From a virus: a stretch of DNA of 29,949 nt. Below are positions 1-6,008 of this stretch, piece by piece. The stretch spans positions 1 through 29,949 of IMG/VR virus record IMGVR_UViG_3300027861_000143. One strand, 5' to 3'. The notes below the pieces were generated by a model that saw only the letters and a program-made list of their open reading frames with translations, made no database searches and had not been told where the DNA came from. The stretch's first letter is position 1. Each line of letters begins with the position of its first letter. The position numbers and the translations under genes are program-made.

Positions 1-1
1 A

Positions 2-313
2 TATGACAATAAACACGGGCATAGCGATGAAAAAATGACTGCTGATGAAAAGCACATATCTAAACTAGCTGGAGACTTAAAGTATGATGAAAAAAAGCAT
101 GGATCACCTGCTAAGCATGATACCTTTAATGACCCTCACAAGCATATAGCTGGTGGTACGTATAGAAAAGCAGATGATAAAGAACCAAAAAATAGTTTAT
201 CACCAGTTAAAAACGCTGTGAAAACAGGGGAGAATAAATGGACATCGCACGCTGATTTAGCTAAAATGCCTTCAAAAGATATGTACAATCGTCATATGGC
301 AGGACATAAATAA
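2..313 (+). CDS. K/H-rich small protein, 5'-truncated by the window edge
   Basis: The frame is open from base 2, so the gene probably begins upstream of the window. If it starts inside, the first ATG is at 35 (92 aa). The product is extremely hydrophilic and rich in Lys, His and Asp, with no hydrophobic segment. It carries short SP-x-K motifs (GSPAKH and LSPVKN) and ends in MAGHK. The next small gene has a related SPIKH motif and ends in PAHK, so the two are probably related in kind. Function is unknown. Position beside virion-type genes suggests a small capsid-associated or DNA-binding basic protein, but that is inference. The reading frame is real-looking because its codon usage (AGA, TTA, GCT) matches the neighbours and it is followed at once by another small gene. 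Confidence 0.6.
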   Translation, partial: YDNKHGHSDEKMTADEKHISKLAGDLKYDEKKHGSPAKHDTFNDPHKHIAGGTYRKADDKEPKNSLSPVKNAVKTGENKWTSHADLAKMPSKDMYNRHMAGHK

Positions 314-338
314 AATAAAAACTCATAAATAACTAATT

Positions 339-494
339 ATGGAATCAATCAAACAAGAAAAAAGCAACCTAATGAGTGATAACCCTGTTGCTAAAGATGC
401 TAGCGGAGGAAGAGATAAATCATTTATGTCTCAGCACTGCTGTTCAACATCAAGATTATCACCTATCAAACATTGTGGACCTGCTCATAAATAA
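339..494 (+). CDS. 51-aa microprotein with SPIKHCGPAHK tail
   Basis: This short gene begins MESIKQEKSNLMSDNP and ends SPIKHCGPAHK. It fills most of the gap between the K/H-rich protein and the 145-aa protein. It has a CC pair and one further Cys near the C-terminus, plus two His residues, so metal binding is possible. An internal ATG at 372 gives a shorter alternative start. The SP-x-K-H motif echoes GSPAKH in the gene just upstream. I do not recognise a characterised family. The evidence for coding is the intact frame, typical codon choice and motif sharing with its neighbour. Confidence 0.5.
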   Translation: MESIKQEKSNLMSDNPVAKDASGGRDKSFMSQHCCSTSRLSPIKHCGPAHK

Positions 495-522
495 CAGTAG
501 GGAACTGTAAAACCCAAGTCAA

Positions 523-557
523 ACAAAAACAATAACAAAAACAAAAACAAAAACAAA
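523..557 (+). repeat. 6-nt periodic ACAAAA leader before the 145-aa gene
   Basis: C residues occur at 524, 530, 536, 542, 548 and 554, exactly six bases apart in an otherwise nearly pure A tract (one T at 533). The array runs directly into the ATG at 558. It is a simple tandem repeat of ACAAAA forming an unstructured, purine-rich 5' leader. In Bacteroidota, translation initiation depends on A-rich unstructured leaders rather than a Shine-Dalgarno sequence, so this may act as a strong translation enhancer. Copy number could vary by slippage. The repeat is seen directly; its role is inference. Confidence 0.75.
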
Positions 558-995
558 ATGGCAAAATTTATTAAATTTAAAATTAACAATGCTACTGCTC
601 CTGGAGCTGGTGGTAATTGGGGTGGAAGAGACGTCTTAATAGGCGTTGATGACATTGAAAACGTATCTGATGCAGTATCAGGAGGAGGAGCTTACTCTGT
701 AGTCGTTACATTAAAAAGCTTTGTAGGATTATCTGACGCTGCAATTGCTAACGCAACAATCGGAGGAAGAATACTTACTTTAACTGTATCTACTTCTATA
801 AGCGCTGCTGTTAACCCAACTCCGGTTACTGTAGATGCTAACATGCCTTCTCAGTCTATTGTTAGAGCTATGACAGCTAACCCAGGTGGTATTGCTGCTT
901 CTGCTCAACTAGGATTAGATGGTGGTGGAGTAAGAGCTACTGACGATCAAATGTATTGGTCAGGCGCTGTATTCAGCTCTGTTAACGATATATAA
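558..995 (+). CDS. Probable small virion structural protein (145 aa)
   Basis: The protein starts MAKFIKFKINNATAPGAGG and is rich in Gly, Ala, Val, Ser and Thr with alternating beta-strand-like segments. It has no Cys, no signal peptide and no membrane segment. The pattern KFIKFKI followed by VLIGVDDIENV is typical of small beta-rich phage head or decoration proteins, but I cannot name a family. It starts directly after the ACAAAA repeat leader, which would suit a highly translated structural gene. The structural role is inference from composition and leader. Other possibilities are a capsid decoration or minor head protein. Confidence 0.65.
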   Translation: MAKFIKFKINNATAPGAGGNWGGRDVLIGVDDIENVSDAVSGGGAYSVVVTLKSFVGLSDAAIANATIGGRILTLTVSTSISAAVNPTPVTVDANMPSQSIVRAMTANPGGIAASAQLGLDGGGVRATDDQMYWSGAVFSSVNDI

Positions 996-1003
996 ACTAA
1001 CTT

Positions 1004-1159
1004 ATGAGATCTAGAGGTTTAGGTGACGACATAGAGAAGTTTACAAAAGCTTCTGGTATCAAAAAATTAGTTGATAATGTATCAAAAGGTTTAAACATTC
1101 CCTGCGGCTGCTCAGGTCGTAGGGATGCTTTAAACAAAGTATTTCCTTATAAAAAATAA
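1004..1159 (+). CDS. 51-aa conserved CGC-motif microprotein
   Basis: This is a short gene starting MRSRGLGDDIEKFTKASG and ending with a Cys-Gly-Cys motif at residues 34-36, then paired arginines, LNKVFPY and two lysines. It appears to belong to a recurrent family of tiny proteins in marine phages and flavophages that share the RGLGD N-terminus, a GIKK segment, the CGC pair and a terminal FPY. I recall the pattern but know of no assigned function. The stop lies one base before the ATG of the mini-metallopeptidase, so the two are probably co-translated. The CGC pair could be a redox or metal site. It sits next to the holin, so a lysis-related role is possible but unproven. Confidence 0.65.
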   Translation: MRSRGLGDDIEKFTKASGIKKLVDNVSKGLNIPCGCSGRRDALNKVFPYKK

Positions 1160-1160
1160 T

Positions 1161-1475
1161 ATGGCTTTTAAATTAAACAATCCACCTTACGTAATAGATA
1201 ATACTCCTGTATACAATGTAGATATGGAAGAAGGTGTTTTAGGTAAAGCTAATAATAACGGTACTATAATTATAAATAAAGATTTAGACCCAAATCAAAT
1301 AGACGATGTTGTTGCTCATGAAAAAATACACATAGAGCAAATGAAACGTGGTGATTTAGATTACGACGACGAAAACGTTTATTGGAAAGGAAAGAAATAT
1401 TCCAGATCTGATATGGAAGAAGGTGCTAAGGACCTTCCGTGGGAAGCAGAAGCTTACAAAAGATCAAACACATGA
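1161..1475 (+). CDS. Minimal HExxH metallopeptidase-like protein (104 aa)
   Basis: Residues 53-57 read HEKIH, a zincin HExxH zinc-binding motif, preceded by VVA as expected for the active-site helix. About 40 residues downstream, PWEAEAYK (E95 and E97) offers the third glutamate ligand of a gluzincin-type site. The whole protein is only 104 aa with no signal peptide, so it is a minimal peptidase core or a degenerate relative. Its 3' end overlaps the holin start by four bases (ATGA). It could be an endolysin accessory cleaving cell-wall peptides or a virion maturation protease. The motif is seen in the sequence; activity and substrate are inference. Confidence 0.65.
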   Translation: MAFKLNNPPYVIDNTPVYNVDMEEGVLGKANNNGTIIINKDLDPNQIDDVVAHEKIHIEQMKRGDLDYDDENVYWKGKKYSRSDMEEGAKDLPWEAEAYKRSNT

Positions 1476-1870
1476 AAAAAATTTGGGAATGGTTAAGTGG
1501 TAATGTCATCAAAGATGTTGGTGATGTTATTGATAAACTAACAACTACAGACGAAGAAAAACTTCAGATTAAAAAAGAAATTCAAGTTATAGTTGAAAAA
1601 GCTGCAGCTAATGCAGAAGACCAAATAACAAAACGCTGGGAATCGGACATGACATCTGATTCGTGGCTTAGTAAAAACACGCGTCCTATGGCGCTTATAT
1701 TTTTATCATTTATGGCTATAGCTTTTATATGGGTTGATAGTCATCATGAAATATCCTTTACTGTAGAACAAGAGTGGATAGAATTATTAAAACAACTATT
1801 AACAACCGTGTATGTGGCCTATTTTGGCTCACGTGGTTTTGAAAAATATAAATCAATAAGTAATAAATAA
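1472..1870 (+). CDS. Holin, 3TM (GTA-holin-like) type
   Basis: This 132-aa protein has a charged amphipathic N-terminal half, then RWESDMTSDSWLSKNTRP and a hydrophobic helix (MALIFLSFMAIAFIWV). A second hydrophobic segment (LLKQLLTTVYVAYFGSRGF) follows. The RWE-D-SDSWLSKN-RP signature is characteristic of the 3TM holin family named after gene transfer agent release, in which the membrane protein permeabilises the host inner membrane at lysis. I chose the ATG at 1472, which overlaps the upstream stop as ATGA. An in-frame ATG at 1439 would add 11 residues lying inside the upstream gene and not part of the family. No lysozyme gene is visible nearby. Confidence 0.85.
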   Translation: MKKIWEWLSGNVIKDVGDVIDKLTTTDEEKLQIKKEIQVIVEKAAANAEDQITKRWESDMTSDSWLSKNTRPMALIFLSFMAIAFIWVDSHHEISFTVEQEWIELLKQLLTTVYVAYFGSRGFEKYKSISNK

Positions 1871-1875
1871 AAAAA

Positions 1876-2430
1876 ATGGGATATTTTAGTAGAGCAATAA
1901 GTATAACAAAAAGTGATACAATAAATTCTTTACCAGCGTGGGAGTTTATGAATCAAACAGGTACGCTAGGAACTTTTCTAGCTGGATCCTTAGTATACGT
2001 TGGTGGGGGAGGTGATGTAAATGTAATAGTAGCTGGTACATTAGGTCCGCAAAACACAGTCGTAGACTTTCAAGCTATTACAGCTGGTGGAACTGGATAC
2101 ACGGGAGCTACCGGCGTTGCAACAACTGGAGGATCAGGAACTGGTTTAACAGTAAACACAACAGATACAAACAATGTAATTACCGCTGCAGTAGTAAACG
2201 CAGCAGGTAGTGGATACAAAATTGGAGACGTAATAACAATAAGCGGTGGAAACGCAGACGCAAAATTAACTATTGCTGATGTAAAAAGTTTATTACCTAC
2301 GGTTGATCAAGGTGTTGAATTCTCTGGATTACAACCAGGTGACACAATGCCAGTATATGTTGATTACGTTTTAAGTACAGACACAAGCGCTACTTTATTG
2401 GTGGCAGGAAGAGAGTCATCATTAGGGTAA
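1876..2430 (+). CDS. Head-fibre or decoration-like virion protein with inserted beta module
   Basis: This 184-aa protein has an N-terminal part (MGYFSRAISITKSDTIN) and a C-terminal part (GVEFSGLQPGDTMPVYVDYV and SATLLVAG) that together resemble a small phage spike or decoration fold. Between about residues 68 and 135 sits a Gly/Thr-rich segment containing GGTGYTGATG and AGSGYKIGDVITISGG. This GGxGY...GD pattern is a recurring beta-rich module in phage structural proteins and looks like an insertion into the core fold. It has no Cys and no membrane segment. A surface-exposed, host- or glycan-contacting role is plausible inference. Confidence 0.65.
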   Translation: MGYFSRAISITKSDTINSLPAWEFMNQTGTLGTFLAGSLVYVGGGGDVNVIVAGTLGPQNTVVDFQAITAGGTGYTGATGVATTGGSGTGLTVNTTDTNNVITAAVVNAAGSGYKIGDVITISGGNADAKLTIADVKSLLPTVDQGVEFSGLQPGDTMPVYVDYVLSTDTSATLLVAGRESSLG

Positions 2431-2438
2431 ATAACTAA

Positions 2439-2456
2439 TATATAGGTGACTATATA
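2439..2456 (+). other. AT-rich hairpin with a GNRA-type loop
   Basis: The 62-base gap between 2430 and 2493 contains a perfect 7-bp inverted repeat (TATATAG and CTATATA) enclosing GTGA. In RNA this loop is a GNRA tetraloop closed by a G-C pair. No U-tract follows, so it is not a standard terminator. It may stabilise or process the mRNA. Stem and loop are seen; function is unknown. Confidence 0.4.
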
Positions 2457-2492
2457 AATAAGTAAATATTAATAATCAAATAAAATTAAATT

Positions 2493-2756
2493 ATGAGTAA
2501 AGTAAAAGAAATGGTAAAAGCAATGATTACTGAAGAGCAATTAAAAACTGTTCAAGAGCAACAAGCTAAATTAACCGAAGGTTTAAGAACCTTAGGTGTA
2601 CTAGATGTTCAAAAACAAAACATTCACGGTCAAATAGCAGAATTGTCTAAAGAAATTGAAGCTACTAAAAAAGAACTAGAAGATGAATACGGTCAAGTTA
2701 ATATTGACTTAAAAGACGGTTCTTATACTGAGATCGAAAAAGAAGATGACAAATAA
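2493..2756 (+). CDS. Small coiled-coil protein (87 aa)
   Basis: The product is almost entirely helical and charged (Glu, Lys, Gln). A heptad-like stretch from about residue 12 to 70 includes EEQLKTVQEQQAKL and IAELSKEIEATKKELEDE, and it ends in a short YGQVNIDLKDGSY tail. The pattern of a coiled coil followed by YG-VNI-L-DG recurs in marine phages as far as I recall, but no function is known to me. It overlaps the next gene by 11 bases, indicating translational coupling. It could be an oligomerisation or chaperone-like factor for the neighbouring head genes. Confidence 0.65.
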   Translation: MSKVKEMVKAMITEEQLKTVQEQQAKLTEGLRTLGVLDVQKQNIHGQIAELSKEIEATKKELEDEYGQVNIDLKDGSYTEIEKEDDK

Positions 2757-2973
2757 TATTAGAAAGATTAGTATTGGGTCAGACTATAAAAACGACGCTA
2801 TGCATTATTCTGTAGGCCAACAAGTATATGGTGGTCACGAGATATCGCATATACTTTTTGATGACTCAGATAACTCTTATAATATACACATTAAAAAAAA
2901 CAACGAGGTATTGCCGTGGAAGAAGTTTAATTCTAACATGGCTATATCTGTTGAGTATGATTTAGAATACTAA
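2746..2973 (+). CDS. Conserved small phage protein (75 aa), function unknown
   Basis: The protein begins MTNNIRKISIGSDYKNDAMH and continues with VGQQVYGGHEISHI, then a terminal VEYDLEY. This IRKISIG-DYK-AMHY arrangement followed by a GQ-V-GG segment looks like a conserved small family that I associate with marine phage genomes without a known role. Its start lies inside the upstream coiled-coil gene (11-base overlap). Its stop shares one base with the next start (TAATG), so translation is coupled on both sides. Being next to the co-chaperonin-like gene and the packaging genes suggests a head-assembly link, which is inference only. Confidence 0.6.
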   Translation: MTNNIRKISIGSDYKNDAMHYSVGQQVYGGHEISHILFDDSDNSYNIHIKKNNEVLPWKKFNSNMAISVEYDLEY

Positions 2974-3578
2974 TGAACAGCCTTTATGATTTCATTGTTG
3001 AACCTCTAGGAGATAAGTACAGCAATACGGTTAAAGTGGGTGACAAAGAATTAGTTGTTAATACTAAAATAGAAAACTTTAAGTTTGTAAATAGATTAGC
3101 TAAGGTTGTAAAAACACCATTAGCTTTTAATTTAAATATAAAAATTGGAGACATAGTAGTTGTACATCAAAACGTTTTTAGAGTGTTTTATGATATGAGA
3201 GGCGAAAAGAAAAAGAGTAGATCTTTTTTTAAAGACGACCTGTATTTTTGTGCTATAGATCAAGTATATTTATATAAAAACGAAAATGGTTGGAACACCG
3301 TAGGTGATAGATGTTTTATAAAACCTATAAAAAGTAATCAGTCTCTAACGGTTGATAAAGAGCGTGGTCTTGTTGGTATACTTAGATATGGCAATAGCTC
3401 CTTAAATGACCTAGAAATAAACCCAGGTGACCTAGTTGGTTATACACCCAAAGGTGAGTGGGAGTTTTTAGTAGAAAAAGAAAGACTTTATTGTATGAAA
3501 TCTAATGATATTGTAATTAAGTATGAATATAAAGGAGACGAAGAAGAATATAATCCAAGCTGGGCACATAGCGGTTGA
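2973..3578 (+). CDS. Tandem GroES-like (Cpn10) phage co-chaperonin
   Basis: This 201-aa protein appears to contain two GroES-like beta-barrels. The first spans about residues 5-101: YDFIVEPLGDKY at the start, IKIGDIVVVHQ at 56-66 and DDLYFCAIDQVYLY at 88-101. The second spans about 110-187: GDRCFIKPI at the start, GILRYG, INPGDLVGYTP at 149-159 and ERLYCMKSNDIVIKYEYK near the end. In each half the order matches Cpn10: an N-terminal strand with K/E-P-L/I, a GD-V turn, and a late DI-A/V strand. Phage co-chaperonins such as T4 gp31 help host GroEL fold the capsid protein, which would fit a gene just upstream of the head genes. The homology is by eye. The gene starts in a TAATG overlap. Confidence 0.6.
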   Translation: MNSLYDFIVEPLGDKYSNTVKVGDKELVVNTKIENFKFVNRLAKVVKTPLAFNLNIKIGDIVVVHQNVFRVFYDMRGEKKKSRSFFKDDLYFCAIDQVYLYKNENGWNTVGDRCFIKPIKSNQSLTVDKERGLVGILRYGNSSLNDLEINPGDLVGYTPKGEWEFLVEKERLYCMKSNDIVIKYEYKGDEEEYNPSWAHSG

Positions 3579-3798
3579 GGAATTAATAAAGGTCGCTAAA
3601 GAAGCTATTGTAGATTCTGATGATGACATATCTGCAGATAGACTTAAGAATGCTGCCGCAACAAAGAAGCTTGCTATATTTGATGCTTTTGAAATACTTA
3701 ATCGTATTGAAACAGAAGAAGACTTATTAAACGAAAAACCTAAAGAAGTAAAAGAAGAAAAGTCTTTTAAAGGTTTTGCAGAAGGTAGATCTAAGTAA
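3523..3798 (+). CDS. Small helical protein in the small-terminase position (91 aa)
   Basis: The product is a charged alpha-helical protein with the well-formed core ADRLKNAAATKKLAIFDAFE, followed by a Lys/Glu-rich tail ending GFAEGRSK. It starts 56 bases inside the co-chaperonin-like gene, an unusually long overlap. It ends in a TAATG overlap with the large terminase gene. Position, size and helical character suit a small terminase subunit (TerS) or a TerL partner, but no DNA-binding motif is obvious. The only Met upstream of the core is the first residue, so the start is forced unless a non-ATG codon is used. Confidence 0.6.
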   Translation: MNIKETKKNIIQAGHIAVEELIKVAKEAIVDSDDDISADRLKNAAATKKLAIFDAFEILNRIETEEDLLNEKPKEVKEEKSFKGFAEGRSK

Positions 3799-6008
3799 TG
3801 TACGAGCAAACTCTATATAAAGTATTAAAAGACCATGTTAAACCTAAAGTTCTTAACAGAATGAATAGGTACAAGAAATGGGAATATGGCTACAATAACG
3901 AGCATGATATTGTTGTTATTAGTAAGACAGGTGAGATAGGACAAATATATGAGATACAAAACTTAAAAATAGCTTTACCTAAAAAAGTTAATGTAGTTGA
4001 ATTTGAAAATGACAAGTGGACTTATTCTGAATACCCAAAAGAATTAAAAAAAATTAAATCTGTATTTGACTGGGAAGAATACCCGTTAGATTTTAAAGAA
4101 AAATGGTATGACTATATTGATGAAGAATTTACACGACGCGAAGAAGGCTTTTGGTTCATTAGCAAAGGCGTTCCTACTTACATTACTGGCACTTATTATA
4201 TGTACTTGCAGTGGAGTAAGATTGACGTCGGGCAACCAGACTTTAGGGAATCGAATAGATTATTCTACATATTTTGGGAGGCATGTAAATCAGATACCAG
4301 GTCATATGGAATGTGTTATCTTAAAAACCGTCGAAGCGGATTTTCATTTATGTCCTCAGCTGAATCGGTCAACCTTGCTACAATATCAACGGATTCACGG
4401 TTCGGCATATTGTCCAAATCTGGTGCCGATGCTAAAAAGATGTTCACAGATAAGGTCGTACCTATTTCCGTCAACTATCCCTTCTTTTTCAAGCCGATCC
4501 AGGACGGTATGGACAGGCCAAAGACCGAGCTCGCCTACAGAGTCCCTGCCTCAAAATTTACCCGTAGAAAGCTTGAAGCCAATGAAAAAATACAAGAAAT
4601 TACCGGTTTGGACACCACCATCGACTGGAAGAACACCGGTGACAACGCCTACGATGGGGAGAAGCTTAAACTCCTCGTCCACGATGAATCCGGGAAATGG
4701 GAAAAACCCAACAACATCCTCAACAACTGGCGTGTTACGAAAACCACCCTTAGATTAGGTAGTAGAGTAATTGGTAAGTGTATGATGGGATCAACATCAA
4801 ACGCTTTAGATAAAGGAGGTAGAAATTTTAAAAAGCTATACGATGATTCGGATGTTACAAAAAGAAACGCCAATGGACAGACTCGCTCAGGACTCTATTC
4901 TTTGTTCATACCTATGGAATGGAACTACGAAGGATACATTGATTCTTATGGCTTACCTGTATTCAATACACCAAAAAAAGACGTAGAAGATCCACACGGA
5001 ACAAAAATAAAACAAGGTGTAATAGAATATTGGAATAATGAAGTAGAGGGTTTAAAAGAAGATCAAGACGGATTAAATGAATTTTATAGACAGTTTCCAC
5101 GTACAACTAAGCACGCATTTAGAGACGAGTCTAAGCAATCTTTATTTAATCTAACTAAAATATATGAACAAATAGATTATAACGAAGATACTAAAAACTC
5201 TAAACAAGTAACTCAAGGAAGTTTTCAATGGGAAAACGGTCAAAAAGATACTAGAGTTATATTTGTACCAAACAAAAACGGAAGATTCTATGTTACATGG
5301 GTTCCTGATGTAGGTTTACAAAATAAAAGATATATAAGAAACGGAGTTAATTACCCAGGTAATGAACACTGTGGAGCGTTTGGTTGTGATCCATATGACA
5401 TATCAGGTACAGTTGATAAAAGAGGTTCTAATGGATCTTTACATGGTTTAACTAAATTCAGCATGGAGCAAGTTCCACCAAATCATTTTTTCTTAGAATA
5501 CATAGCTAGACCACAAACTGCTGAAATATTTTTTGAAGATGTACTTATGGCTTGTGTGTTTTACGGCATGCCAATACTAGCGGAAAACAACAAACCAAGA
5601 TTATTATATTATTTTAAAAGAAGAGGTTATAGAGGTTTTTCTATGAATAGACCTGATAGAAAAAGAAACAAATTATCTGTAACAGAAAGAGAAATAGGTG
5701 GAATACCTAACTCAAGTGAAGATATAAAACAAGCACATGCTTCTGCTATTGAAACATACATAGAAACGTTTGTAGGTTTAAAAGAAACAGGTTATGGTGA
5801 TGTTTATTTTCAAAGAACACTAGAAGACTGGTCGCAGTTTGACATAAACAATAGAACAACGCATGATGCTTCAATTAGTTCTGGCTTAGCTTTAATGGCT
5901 TGCAACAAGCACAGATACGCGCCATCTAATAAACTTGAATTAAAACCAGTTAATTTAGGTATAAAAAAATACGATAACAAAGGAACTACATCAAAAATTT
6001 TAAGTTAA
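3798..6008 (+). CDS. terL: Terminase large subunit (TerL)
   Basis: This 736-aa protein is the DNA-packaging ATPase and nuclease. The ATPase half shows a Walker-A-like NRRSGFSF at 177-184, a Walker B LKLLVHDE at 290-297 with catalytic D296-E297, and a coupling motif GSTSNA at 331-336. The nuclease half (RNase H fold) shows FGCDPYD with D531 and a late HDASISSG with D690, plus intervening acidic FFEDV and AENNK segments. The Walker A lacks the usual Lys (GFS instead of GKS/T), an oddity that may be a family trait. Start and stop both lie in one-base TAATG overlaps with the neighbours. Bases about 4225-4750 are markedly more GC-rich than the rest of the gene. Confidence 0.9.
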   Translation: MYEQTLYKVLKDHVKPKVLNRMNRYKKWEYGYNNEHDIVVISKTGEIGQIYEIQNLKIALPKKVNVVEFENDKWTYSEYPKELKKIKSVFDWEEYPLDFKEKWYDYIDEEFTRREEGFWFISKGVPTYITGTYYMYLQWSKIDVGQPDFRESNRLFYIFWEACKSDTRSYGMCYLKNRRSGFSFMSSAESVNLATISTDSRFGILSKSGADAKKMFTDKVVPISVNYPFFFKPIQDGMDRPKTELAYRVPASKFTRRKLEANEKIQEITGLDTTIDWKNTGDNAYDGEKLKLLVHDESGKWEKPNNILNNWRVTKTTLRLGSRVIGKCMMGSTSNALDKGGRNFKKLYDDSDVTKRNANGQTRSGLYSLFIPMEWNYEGYIDSYGLPVFNTPKKDVEDPHGTKIKQGVIEYWNNEVEGLKEDQDGLNEFYRQFPRTTKHAFRDESKQSLFNLTKIYEQIDYNEDTKNSKQVTQGSFQWENGQKDTRVIFVPNKNGRFYVTWVPDVGLQNKRYIRNGVNYPGNEHCGAFGCDPYDISGTVDKRGSNGSLHGLTKFSMEQVPPNHFFLEYIARPQTAEIFFEDVLMACVFYGMPILAENNKPRLLYYFKRRGYRGFSMNRPDRKRNKLSVTEREIGGIPNSSEDIKQAHASAIETYIETFVGLKETGYGDVYFQRTLEDWSQFDINNRTTHDASISSGLALMACNKHRYAPSNKLELKPVNLGIKKYDNKGTTSKILS
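4225..4750 (+). other. GC-rich mosaic patch inside terL
   Basis: I counted 144 G+C in the 300 bases from 4441 to 4740 (48%). The two lines from 5041 to 5160 gave 38 of 120 (32%). Codons also change: C-ending ACC, GCC, TCC, CTC and AAC codons dominate here, while flanking sequence uses TTA, AGA and T/A-ending codons. The reading frame continues intact and the patch covers the segment from just before Walker A to just after Walker B. The 3' edge near 4750 is sharp; the 5' edge is gradual between about 4220 and 4380. This looks like allelic replacement by homologous recombination from a higher-GC relative, or less likely an assembly chimera. Confidence 0.65.

Noticed and set aside
1439-1471. Upstream ATG for the holin gene
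   Set aside because: The extra 11 residues lie inside the metallopeptidase gene. The ATGA overlap at 1472 gives a normal coupled start.
4108-4758. Long open frame on the + strand inside terL (216 codons)
   Set aside because: It lies fully within terL in another frame. It has no recognisable motifs and arises from the C-rich composition of the mosaic patch.
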